Source: Neurospora intermedia | Lineage: Eukaryota > Ascomycota > Sordariomycetes > Sordariales > Sordariaceae | DNA: 64,000 nt | Direction of reading: 5' to 3' | NCBI GenBank assembly: GCA_037102815.1 | Contig: BTPP01000006.1 | Span: 3,224,001 to 3,288,000 of the forward strand | Shown here: positions 1-12,333 of the stretch, piece by piece | Layout of the letters: the number at the start of each line of letters is the position of its first letter | How positions within the stretch are numbered: position 1 is the first letter of the stretch | Notes under the pieces: generated by a model | Told to the model about the DNA's origin: nothing | Databases searched by the model: none | The model's input: only the letters and a program-made list of their open reading frames with translations | Translations under genes and position numbers: made by a program

Positions 1-2110
1 GATAATAATACTTTAGGGTATTAACGTTCGTTATCTACGAGATAGGAATTTTAATTAATCGATTACTATATTAATTCTTAATAATTGTACTTTGTAGAAT
101 AGGAGGGTATATAGCGGATTTAGTTCGGTTTTTAATCTTATTAGCTTTGAATTAATTATTTTCGTCTAATAATTATAATAGTTAAACGTATTAATTAAAG
201 GTTTTATAGGGGTTAAAGTAAATTATTTTACTAATTACTCTTAACGCTTTAATTACTTTACGTTGGAGGTTGTACTTTTAAAGCTCCTTAGGAATATAGC
301 TTTATCCTACCAACTGGATAAATACTATTTTAAAATTTTAGAACTAATCTATTATCTTCATTTATAAATCCTTAAATTCCTATACCGCCTTCTCTATAGA
401 ATTATAATTGTAGTAATTATACTATAAATTAACTAAAAGGTCGTTAATTAATTCGATAGGGTTAAAGTAAGTATTATTTAGGTATAGGAGAATATTGTCG
501 GCTACCGTTCTACTTAAGCGGCTTATTACTTCCCTAATCCTAGCGTACTTATTAATAAAGTAATCCGAATTAATACGTAATTTATATTTTATTTAGAAGT
601 ACTATACCTTAAATAAGACTTTATCGGTAGTATTATTACTAAAGGTAGATACTTCGACTTTAATAGATTTGTAACGGGATATTTTAATTTAGCGGGCTAG
701 ATTTTCGATACTAGGTAATAGTATTATATTTCGCCGATATTTAGGGTTTTTAAATCGCTGCGGTAATCGGCTAGTATTATTGTCGTCGATTAGGTCGTCC
801 CTCTATCTTATATTTTCTTAGTATCTAATCGTCCCCGGAGGGGGTGAATTCCCCTTATCGTTAGTATAATCTTTATTAGCCTCCGTATCCTTAGCTAATT
901 GTACAACTTATCGGATTTATACGGTAGGTATACCGTTTGAGCGTATTATTAACGCAATAGTATTTTAGAAATATTAATTTTACTCTTTCAATACAGCCAG
1001 CTCGTTAGTAAAGTGGTCGTTAGTATAGGTAGTAGCCTCCGTCGCCTATCGGGCAAAGTATACCGCCCATATATCAATCCGTCGAATATTATTATCCGCT
1101 TTTCCGAATATTTTAATAAAGTTATTAATAAGATTAATATAAATATATATTAATAAAGCGCGAGTACGAACCTCCTACTATATAGTTTAAAGGTCTTTAG
1201 AATAAATTAAATCGAATTAGGTTGAATTAACTTTACTACTTAGGGCTTTTATAATAATAGATTCCTCTCTATCCTCTATTATAGGTTAGAAATACTAAAT
1301 AAGAATACCGGCTACCTAATAAAGTTTACTAAGTACTTTGTACTATTCTATTATATTAATATATATTTCTTAGAGGGTATAGTAATACTTTAGGTTCGAT
1401 ACGACTAGGTATATCTCTTCTACAAAAATATTATATCTCTCTTCTAATATTAAAGTTGCGTTGCGTAGTTTTAAAGTAACGTTTTCGAAAAGAGGGGGCT
1501 AGGGTAAATCCTACACTATTAGTAATTGCCGCCTAATTTCCGTTAGTAGGGATTAGTAACGTTTATTTAGTAAGGGTGCCAAGTTAAAGCTAACTATACG
1601 CGCCTTCGTTAGGTACTAGGGGCTTTGTATAATGGATTTTCCTTTTCTGGATGGGGTTGAGTGTTTACCTTAAAGTTGTAATTGCCGTAGTGCGAAGAGA
1701 GGAGCCTTTTTTGTAACGTTTGAGGAGCGGCTCCCTTTTAGGGGGGTATTACCTCCCGTATTTAAGCCTTAATTATAATCGAAGTTTTCTTCGAGGAGGG
1801 ACCTCGTTTGTTCGTAATGATGTATGGAATCGTCTATTTTATTATCCTCCGCTCTAACTTAGAAATCGGCAGGAGAGTAGAAGGAATCGTTTTACTACTA
1901 ATTTGAAGGCCCAGCGGACTACTCAACTCCTTTGGGCTAGTTGGGGGTTTTCGGTTTTGTATAGGAAGCTAACTATATAGTATTAGCTTCGTTATTACTA
2001 CTAGCCTTCCCTAATTAAACTTCCTTCGCTATAATCTCTAGTTATTAGAGGTAAGGAGCGTCGTTACTTAAATTATAACCGCTCGGGGGTCAAATATTAT
2101 TTGGGGTTAA
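1..2110. other. RIP-degraded DNA without recognisable gene
   Basis: Heavily TA-enriched sequence with stops in all frames. It contains one short less-mutated island near 1,620-1,700 and another near 1,900-1,940. I could not recognise a protein family on either strand; it may be the end of a further repeat that starts before the window. Confidence 0.6.
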
Positions 2111-2422
2111 TTGGAATATTTAATGCCGTCCCCGGTCAAGGAAAGAATAATACTTAATATTATATAAAAGCGTGATTCTACAAGAGATCCGACTGTAAGA
2201 TTAGAAGTTACAAATTAAAGTAATATTAAGTGTAAAGAGGAAAGGGAAGCTTGTCGAACGAAGGCATTCGGAATTAGATATATAAGTCCGGATTCTACCG
2301 ACGGTCGCCGCCTTCCCAATCCGGATAGCTATCGATAAGAACATAAGCCTCCTTTCATCCAATGTACTACCATAGTGCCCAGCAGCTAGTGCTCCGGCAG
2401 CCCATCCAGCCGTGCCATGACA
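2111..2422 (-). repeat. LTR-like copy related to the 18.9-kb LTR
   Basis: This stretch shares two landmarks with the clear LTR at 18,883-19,248: a block reading ATTTAATRCCGTCCCCGGT near its left end (about 2,120-2,140) and the terminal GCCATGACA at its right end, ending at 2,422. The interior between them is less similar by eye. It keeps more CA and TG than its surroundings, as the other LTRs here do. It may be a solo LTR of a related gypsy-type family, or the 3' LTR of the adjacent minus-strand element; I could not find its partner with certainty. Confidence 0.4.
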
Positions 2423-2899
2423 CTGTTAATAGTATAATAGCTAAAGTATCTTACTATATCAACCAATATACCGAACCGGAGGTTATATTCGAGCGACTAT
2501 AGGGCGAATTACCGGTCTATAATAAGACTACGTAAATTACCGTCGTAGTTAGAACCGTTAATCTAATTATTAAGGGCAATAATCGTATTGTTGACCGGCG
2601 ACGGGGATTCTATATTAATATCGGCCATTTTAATATACCGAAATTGTAATTAACGAATATAAGATAAAGTAAATTAATAAATAACAATTAGTCTAATAAA
2701 ATTATTATATAATAAGAGCTATAATAGAGTTGAGCGTTGTAGAGACAAGGCAAGTAGTAGTAAGGTTGCTAGGGTAAGAAGGAGAAAGGGTAAAAGTAGT
2801 TAAATAATTTTAATTTCTTTTAAAAATTATATATACGTACTAAAACTCTTCCTCTACGAATACCTACCTACCAGGGCTGTTTACCGTATATAACTGTAG

Positions 2900-5800
2900 C
2901 CGCCGTTACCTCTATACGACCGTACGTACCTACCCAATTAAAATAGAAAATATTTTAATCGAAGCTATAAGTAGCGTATAGTATATTATCCTATATACTA
3001 TTAGTACCAAATTTACCTCCGTTTAGGCGTACTTCTAAGCAAAATTCTAGAAATCTTAACAGAAAATTACAAAAAATATAACTTCCTACGGAAATACTTA
3101 ACGAAAAGAAAATAAAATACAAAACAAAGGAAAAAACTCTCAAATTCTTATAATTTCTAATAACCTCCCCCTCTTTTAGTAAAAAAACGGTCACTTCCTC
3201 TATCTATTTTAACGACGCCTCTATAGGATTGTACTGCTAACGCACCAAACTACCCTTCTACGATTGCCTCTAAACGGTAATTCCAACAGATATTCTACAT
3301 TAAAGTCCCTCACCAACTCTTTCAAATTCCTTATAAATTTATTACGCAATTCCTATATATTATCCTTATTTTAATACCTAATCTATTTAACTAAATACTA
3401 TATATTTAACGGTCCTTAACTTCTAACTACAAAATTTTCGACCTCCTATTCTTCTTAACCGTTAATCTTAATTAATAATAGTAATAGAACCTCACAATTA
3501 AAAGGATCGGAACCCTACACTAACTTATAAAGATATACTACGGAAATAATAGGATAAGTATACTAAATACTAAATAAATCGAACTTATAAACCAATAGGC
3601 CAACTTTCTCGAAAATCCGATAGGGGCCTATTCTTTCTATTAACTACTTCTTCTTTAAATTTCTAAACAAATAATAACCTTTACCCAAACGTAAATAAAT
3701 TTTATTACTTATATCGAACGTTATTAGAAAATACTTAGAATTATATTATTCTTTAACAACTATCCTAACCTAATTAATAAATTCTATAACCTCGAATTAA
3801 TATTCTTAACGGATAATAGCCAAAAACTCCGTCGTAGTAGCTTCCTAATTATCCGGTATAAGTAAATCGAAGGCTACCCGTAACTTAAAACTGTATACTA
3901 ATTTATTTAATAATAATCTAATAGTAAATTAAATAGTATTATTCAAATTATACTACAATATTACTAATATTAATGTCCAAGGAATAACACTAATCGTATA
4001 CTATATACGAATAGCTATTTTAGTAGTTTGGTTCGTTCTTTCCGATTACCCGTCCGTCTAAGCGTAGTAGGCCGTTAAAAATAGTAAATTAATAATTAAT
4101 ATTTCGAAAATACTCCTCTAAATAGTAGAAATAAATTTGGGATCTCGGTTATTAATAATAACTATTAGTAAACCCTAATTATAAAACCGTAAAGTCCGAA
4201 GTAATACCTTAATTTATTCCCGCGTACTATAGGTAGAATAGTTAATTATCAATAGCACTTTCTTACTAAATTTATAAATAATAGTATATATAATATTAAA
4301 TTCTAAGAAACCTTCTAGAGCCTATATAGTACCAGCCGCTTTAATTATCGGTATATTAGTAACGAAATTTATAGTAATTATATAGAATAGCCTTAGGAAC
4401 GTCCGAATTAGTAGTAATTCTCTAGGGGTCGGCTATTTATCCCGCTAATTTTAATAGTAGACTTCGTAATATTTAACGTACTTACGCACCATCTAAGTCT
4501 TTCTCCTTATATAGAAGTATATTAAATTATTTATTATCCTATTAATTTTAAAATAGTATTTCTTATTATACACTAACTCTAATATTTTTTATATATAAAC
4601 CCGAAGAATATATAACCAACGTACATCTTAATAATTAATATAGTAAAGTAATTTATCTTCGAGTAAATAAAGGCCCGCTAGTAAATTTAAATACTTTCCC
4701 GATTGTTATATATAAATATACTTTAGAGCGTCAACTTTATTAATTAACTAGAGAACCTTAATATATTTAGAATCCTTAAAATAAACTTTAATTAACTATT
4801 AACGAAATTCCGGTATAATAATCGGCGAAACTTAATATATATTTAAAATAACTTCAATATATATAAATAAAAAAGCGTTAAAACTATTCTAATAATTAAC
4901 GTTCTATACTTCCGCGAAGTTAAACTAAATATCGGCCAACTCGTCGGAAATATTATTCTTATCCGTAATTTCGGCGGTTAGTAGTTTTAATAGCGTATCC
5001 GGTATAATATTCAATAGTCTAAGAATATAAAATATATTTAAATTGAACTATAACGCCCAATTAGCAGTATTTACAAACTTTAGGTTAGCTTTAACTAAAT
5101 CTATCGTATGTAACGAGGTATACTTAACAATCCTAGTAATAGAAGTATAATTAATAATAATATTAACCTGATATTTATTAAATTGAACCATCTTTCGAAA
5201 TTTCTGTAAGGCCCAAATAATAATTGCGATTTTTACTTCCGTAGAACTATATTTCTTCTCGGCTAAGGACGTCAATCTTAATAGGAAATATACTAATTTA
5301 ATTATAGTTAATAGGATTTTACTTATTCTAAGAATAAATTCTCCATTCTATAGGCACTTAAATTAAAAAATATAAATATTATAAATTGAACTATTAATAT
5401 TAGTTTTAATAAAAAGTATATTACTTTTTATATAATAGAAAAGATATATTTAATTATACAAATTTTCCTATATAATATAGAAAGCTTCGTATTCTTTGGG
5501 TATCGGCTCGAACTTAACCTTAGAAATATATACTTATTGTATTTACTTTATTAAACCTGCCTACAAATTACTTAATTCGTGTACTCGCTTTAATAATTCG
5601 GTTTTTCTTTAATTGAATAATTCCTCCTTAATAGCGAACTATAATATACTTTAATATAACTACCCCGCTATACTAAAGTAGGTTTTAAAATTATTAAACG
5701 TATTAGGAAAGGTTAGTTTCTAAAAGGCCTTAATATAGTCTTCTATACGTTTATAACCTTCTTTATCGATAATATTACTTAATAATTATATTGAAGGATA

Positions 5801-8800
5801 TCTTACGAAAGATTTATTAGTGCTAATATAAACGTAATATTTATTAAAGAGATTTATAATAATAATTAAGTAAGTAAAGTATTCTTTTTAAATATTACTA
5901 AAAATAATAATATTATCGATATAGGTATATATAAAGGAATAATATTCGAAGAATAGCCTATTTATAAATCTTTATACAAATATTAGAGAATTTTTAAAAC
6001 CTATTAATATAATATTAAATTATTTAAAACCTCGTAGGTTAATAACTACTATACGGTTATAATATTTAATAAAAATAAGCAATTAGTAGAAGAATCTAGC
6101 GGTATTAAAAATTAAAAAGAACTTCTTACCGACTATAGTATTAATAATATCTTCTTAATTGGGCAAGGGGTATATATTAAATATAATAATACTATTAAAC
6201 GGACGAAGATTAATTATTGTATACCCTTTATTAATTCTATTAACTTTTTTCTAAATAATAAATACCGGGCAAATAATAAGAATTGGTTGTAATATAAATA
6301 ATATTTTACCTTAAATATATATTTTATTATATTCTTTATTAAAAAATTTATAATCCTTAATACTTAAAGAGTAAGGCCTAATAATCCTTCGCTAATTCTA
6401 CTATCCCTCAATTAAATTAATACGTATGTTATCTTCTTCTTTTATTAGTATAATCCTTCTATCTCTAAAAATATCGATATATTTATCTAGGAGGCTCTTA
6501 ATTTGCTCTAAGAATTCGAAATCCGTATTGTAAATACTAATACTTACTTCGGAAAAAATAGCTTTAATATCGACGGGCTTAGTAATTCTGTAGGAAAGTA
6601 CTTTAAAAGTATTTTTCTTAATAGCCTCTTCCTTTTCGTCCTTAGTAGCCCTATTGATAAATATAGTGTATTACTCTTAAGTAAGTCCGGTTTATACTTC
6701 GGGGACGAAAAAAACTATATCCGAAGCGTTAATTAGTATAGTAATTTCGTTAACCTTATATAATAATTATATAATTATACCTATCTAAATTCTTTTAAGA
6801 ATAAATATTAGTTCTTCGGATTAGTTTAAATATAGTACAACTTTATAAATCTTACTATTTATAGTAGCGTCTAGTAAATAAAAATATTATATATAAAAAT
6901 TATAAGTAAAACGTTTACCTAAACTATACTAATTATTAAACTAAATACTATATTTTATTGAAATAATTCCTAACTACCCTCCTAATAATAGAATATTAAA
7001 TTTAATAAAAACTTTGGTAATAAGAACGTCCTCTCCCCCTTCGATTCTTTTAGAATAGATTTTACTCTAAACTTTTATATTAAAAACCGATTTAAAAGAA
7101 TATAGAGTAATATTAAAATCCAACTTCGTACTATAGTAACGAAGGAAATCTATTCCTAGTAGTATATTCGGACCTAATTTATTAATAACTAAAACGGATA
7201 TTTAGAAGTACCTATTAACTTTAATACTATTAACCTTTCTTTCTATATAAAAGTTAAACTCTATAATTGTATTAATAATAGTCTTCGAATTAATACCCTT
7301 TATAATACTAGGTAATACTACTTTATATTTTATATTTAGTAAAAACTCTTTAATAAACGCTTTATTTACTACTATTAATAAGCAACCCAAATTAAGATAT
7401 ATAGTAACGACGGGTATATTAAGACTAAACTTAATATCGATTTACAAATATAATGTAACTTTTCGCAAATTCGTTTCCCTATTCCTAAAAATAATATCCG
7501 GAATTGCTTTAATAGTTTATCCTTCGGTGAAAATAAGTAATGTATATTAGCTTTTATACTATACCTCCAATAAATCGGACTTCCGTCTGTTTATTAATAT
7601 TAGTAAACTTACTTAGACGTCCGCTTTCTTTAATATTTAGACCCAACTAAATAGCTTCTAACTACTTTCGGTAAAAGTTATTCGATTATTAAACGAAGGA
7701 TCGGACGACCTATAAAATGCTTAAGCCTTCTTTAAATATTTAAAAATCGTTATAAATTTAATATCGGATAATAAATTTAATAATAGGGGTTATATAGGCC
7801 TATTAGAATCGGTACTTCTAATAGGAACCGCGTTAAGAATAACCGCCGGTTTATTAATTATTATACGTAAAAGAATATAAAATAACGAAATACTAGGAGA
7901 TAAAAATTTATTAGGGGCTAGATAGCCGGCAAAATAGGTAGAAGGTTTATTATTATACTCAACCTTGGAAATATTTACCGCAAACTCTTCTACCTCTTCC
8001 TTGAAATCCCTAATAAAATAATAACCTTTATTCTATAGGTAATAAACTTTATTATTTATATTAGAATCGTCTGTAAAAACTATTACGGCGGAAGTATAAG
8101 TATAATAGCCGTCCTATAAAACCTAATAACGTTCAAATCTTTTACCCTAATAATATTAGCGGCCGTTATTATTACCTAACCGGCTTATATTATACTTATT
8201 AAATTTATTATTAAAGTTCTTAAATCCTTTATTAAAATAAAACTTCCCGCCTATCTTACTACTAAACTTACTATTATAAGAAGAGAAGTTCTTTCGGAAA
8301 GGCTTACTACTATTACAATTTACTTAAAAGCCAATATAAATATTAAAATTATCGTCCTTATTATTAAAGCCGTTAATAGTATAATAAATTAATTGTCCGC
8401 TCTTTAATAATTCAAAAAATTAATAACGTATTGGCTTAACCTTCTATTTAATTTTACTAATATAATCGTTAAAACGAACGTTCTATTCCGGAAGAACGTA
8501 TATAGTTTATATCGCTAGGTACAAACTATTTTATAAGTAAATATAAAATTAAAAGTCTAATATATCTCCTTAGAGACAAATATACCGAAATAATTAAATT
8601 GAATAGTTATAAAGCGATAATATATTGGTTTTATACAATTCTATAATAAATTTATTTATATCTAACTATTTCTATACTTTATACAATTTAGTTCTAAAAA
8701 TAATGTTAAATATATTAAGAATTTTATTAAAACTACTACGAAGGTTATTATATTTATTTTCGGAAAGGGTAAAGCTCCACCAACGTAGGGCGGTACTATG

Positions 8801-10800
8801 GAATAATTAGCTAAAGTTATTAATAATAATTTAACGTTTCTCTAGGTAATCCTTCAAATACCCTTTAATTGTATTACTGAATCCGTAAAAAATAGTATAA
8901 ACGTTAATTTTACCGTCCTAATAGATACCCTTCTTTATTTTATTAAATTTAGTGTTAAGGAAGTATATTCTAATATTTAAAACTTTGAAGGGTTCTTCCT
9001 TAACCAATTAACGGATACCCGTATCAACCTTTAAAATAGAATTAGCGAAGGTTTAATTCCAATTTTCTAACTCCTTGATATAATTATAAAAATCTTCAAA
9101 TATTTTGTAGAGTACTAAGTTATTTATTATTATACTATTGTTATTAACTTCGACCGACGGAATAGAAGTATTAGAATTAATATTAAAACGTATAATTTAG
9201 GGATTACTAATAGGATAAATGTATTAGCGGAAAATTAAACGTATAAAAGGTATAAGAGCCCTTAGAATAGCCGAAGGAAAATAACTATTATTATTTAAAA
9301 TTACTTATAATAATCCTTACTATTCCGTTTACTTTTCGCCTACCGGAGTCTAATTTATTAATTCTTTAAAGTTTATCCGTAGAACTTAACTGGAGATATT
9401 GCGGCCGATAGTCGGAATTAATATATATTTGCAAAGGTAAACGGGAAACTAATTAATATTTTTGAATAGGAGTTACCAGTTAATATAATTAATATAAAGA
9501 TTTTTTATTTAATTAATTAAATTAGTAGTATTACGTAGGTCCTTAGCGCTTATTATAGCTGTTTCGCTAATAGGACTAATAAAACTGCTAAAGCGCTAAT
9601 TATAATAAATAATAGGATTTTTATAAGACTAAAAAGCGTTATACCTAGCAATAATGGGTATTAAAAGACTAAAACTAGGCTTTACGCTATTTTAAACTAA
9701 GTATATAGTATTATAGATTAATTAGGTAAAGTAAAATAAATAATTCAAAGATCTACCTCCGGTCTTTATATTGCGTTAGGCAAAATATACGGTATTTTAA
9801 TTTAGGTTAATAAAGTATATAGGAAAGGGGTTAGTAAAAATCGTTTTTAGGTACTATTTTACCTACTCCTACTATTACTTCTACGCTAGGTATAGAAGAA
9901 TTTTAGTTTACGTAAGGTTTCCGAAATATTTAGTAGTAGGATTAGTAGCTAATTATTAAGTAATATTAATAGTAATTTTAATAACCGAACTTACTCGAAA
10001 AACTATTAACTCCGTTAGTAAGAAGGGTCGTTAAATTAGGCTTAATTAAACGTATTATTTAATAAGCGTAGGTAATAAGGAAAGTAGTATAGGAACTTAC
10101 ATTAGATTAATAAGGGTTAATATATTAACTATCCTAATAATATTTAAAAAGTTTATTAGAGAGAAGTAAATATTTATACTACCGGTACTAAGGGGAATAG
10201 GTATTTGAGCGGTAATATTAATAATAGTATTATTCGCTTTAATTTAGGCTATAAACTATTTCCAATTCTTTTTTCGCAATTATAATAATACTCTTTCTTT
10301 AATTATAAAGGGCCAAATTTAGTATATTGGAACGGGATAATTAGCGACCAATTAATAATATTTATATAAGACTTATTAAACTTTGCGGTTTATTATATTC
10401 AAATTAATAATCTATCCTCTATTATAAATATCGTTACTAATATTAATAGCCCAATTAAATTCAATTTTAATATAACTAATTTCTCTATTTAAATATAGCT
10501 ATACTACCTTAATAAGCAATTCGGCGGCTAAAGGTTAAAGTCTTTCCTTATAGTAAAATTATAGCTCGTAAGTAGTGAATTTAATAATCTAACGTACTTT
10601 ACGTATTAAACTTTCCTCTTAAAGGTTAAAGGCTGCCTAAGGGTTTACTTAATTGGTCTTTAATATTATTTAATCTAACCTTTAGACCTAAATAAATAGT
10701 AATAAAGTAGTAAAGAAAAGGGACTCCGAAGAGTAAAAGTATAAATACTTAATTTAAAAGGGCAAAATTGAATAATAGTTAATAAATTTAATAAATTGTT
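2900..10800 (-). mobile_element. Ty3/gypsy-type LTR retrotransposon fossil 1
   Basis: Fossil retroelement lying on the minus strand, boundaries approximate. A reverse-transcriptase active-site block of the YIDD-I-IF type is recognisable on the minus strand near 5,900-5,930, and an RNase H-like stretch of the kind found in fungal gypsy elements (LAEKKYSSTE, then WALQKFR) at 5,048-5,275. A stretch at 7,202-7,390 is placed where the protease would be expected, and the gag side would be 8-10.5 kb. The integrase side would be 3-4.7 kb. The copy is thoroughly broken by RIP, with many breaks in every domain, and so looks old. Its LTRs could not be paired with confidence. Confidence 0.75.
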
Positions 10801-11971
10801 ATTAGGTCCTAATATATCTCCCCCTTTAATAAAAGGAAGAAATATAAAGAATAATAAGGTCGGTTTAAAATTAAGCTATAGGTACTACTTATTACGCGAA
10901 AATATACTTTATAAGTAATAATAATAGAAAGTAATAGAGTAAGTAATTAGTTGCTAGATAGAGTAATAGTATGTAACGATTAATAATAGTTTTATTAAAG
11001 GAAGCTAAAGATAAGACCTATCGCGAGCTTCAACCTAGGACCTTATATACGACTTTACTGAGTATAAGTAAAATAGATATAAAGTTGGTATAATATGAAT
11101 TAATAATCCGTCAACCTTAATAGAGGTTGATAGGACGAATACTCTTATATAATAGACTATACGCTCTAACGAGCAGCTGCTATAACAAGACAGAGTATCT
11201 AGGTATCCACTAAGAATGCCCTATAACATTAATAGTACGTCTCTTATAAATATATAGTATATAAACGAAAGAAAAGAGGAAAAGTAAATAGTAAAAGATT
11301 GTAAAAAGCAATTCCGAATTTAAGAGTAGGAAATTATAGATATATTAAAAAATAAAATTATAAAGTACTACGTTTACTAAATAAAAAAAGAAAATAGGGT
11401 AATAAGGCCCTTTAAATAATTATAATAATTAATATTCTAATAATTTTACAAAGTAACGAATTATAACTTAAATTGGATATTCCTAAATTTTAGATATAAT
11501 GTTCTTAGTCTTGAGAGTAATAATAAAGAAAAATCGTTTTTTATTAATATTCGAAAGCGTATTAACGTTCCAACGTCTCTTCTAAAACTACTCAATAATT
11601 TTACTAACTATCACTCTTTAAGAGAAAAGTCTAATAAAGATAATAAAAGTAATAGTAATAGAGAAGGTAGAAAAAATAGCGGGGATAAAGTTGAATTTTC
11701 CTTAAATAGTTAGGATATAGAAGAATATAATTATAGTAGCCCAAAATAACCAAAACCTAATTATATACTACTTAGTTCACTATATAATTAAGGGAGAAAG
11801 AGAAAGAGAAATAGAACTAGGGAAGAAAGTAGAGGAGATAGTAAGAAAGAGGGTAGAAGTAATAATAATAATCGTAGTAAAGACTCTAGTAAAGGAGAGT
11901 CTACTACGCTTATTAATTTAATAGATTAAATACTAATAGAATAGATAGAATAAATTAAAGAGAGTAATTAA

Positions 11972-12070
11972 CTAAAATAATAAAGATAAATAATAATAAT
12001 AATAATATTAATAATAATATTAATAATAATAATAAAAATAATAGTAAAAATATAAATAATTATAATAATA
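11972..12070. repeat. AAT/ATT microsatellite tract
   Basis: An imperfect run of AAT/TAA trinucleotides about 100 bp long with a few interruptions. It sits where the outer third of the left LTR of fossil 2 should be, directly beside the alignable LTR sequence that starts near 12,072. The open frame covering it is a by-product of the repeat. Confidence 0.85.
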
Positions 12071-12071
12071 A

Positions 12072-12333
12072 TAAGAATTAATATAAGAGCACGTAACGGG
12101 CGAGACAGGGCTGCAGCGTTGTTGACGTTTAATATAGAATTTACGACTAAAGAGTAAAATAAAAGGTAAGAGTTGTGCGCGCAGCTGGCGGTGGGAGATA
12201 TGCTCCCTAAGCTAGGCCTACTGCGGCCCACTCTTCCTTATCTAATCTACAACTAATTGCAGTTATTGCATCTATTTGTACATTCTAGTACAGTGCTCTG
12301 CCAAGGTATAATCCGTCCGACTGGGCTATGACA
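12072..12333 (-). repeat. 3' LTR of gypsy fossil 2 (partial)
   Basis: This segment aligns by eye along its whole length with 18,987-19,248, including GGGCTGCAGCG/GGGCTGTAGCG, the AAGGTAAGAGTTGTGCGCG block and the end CTGGGCTATGACA/CTGGGCCATGACA. Read on the minus strand it begins TGTCATAGCCCAG, a normal LTR start. A run of Cs immediately to the right (12,336-12,346) is, on the minus strand, a purine-rich tract, the expected position of a polypurine tract. The part that would correspond to 18,883-18,986 is not recognisable here and is occupied by the AAT repeat. Confidence 0.8.

Noticed and set aside
11968-12231. 87-codon minus-strand frame rich in isoleucine
   Set aside because: It is part of an LTR plus the AAT microsatellite, not a gene.
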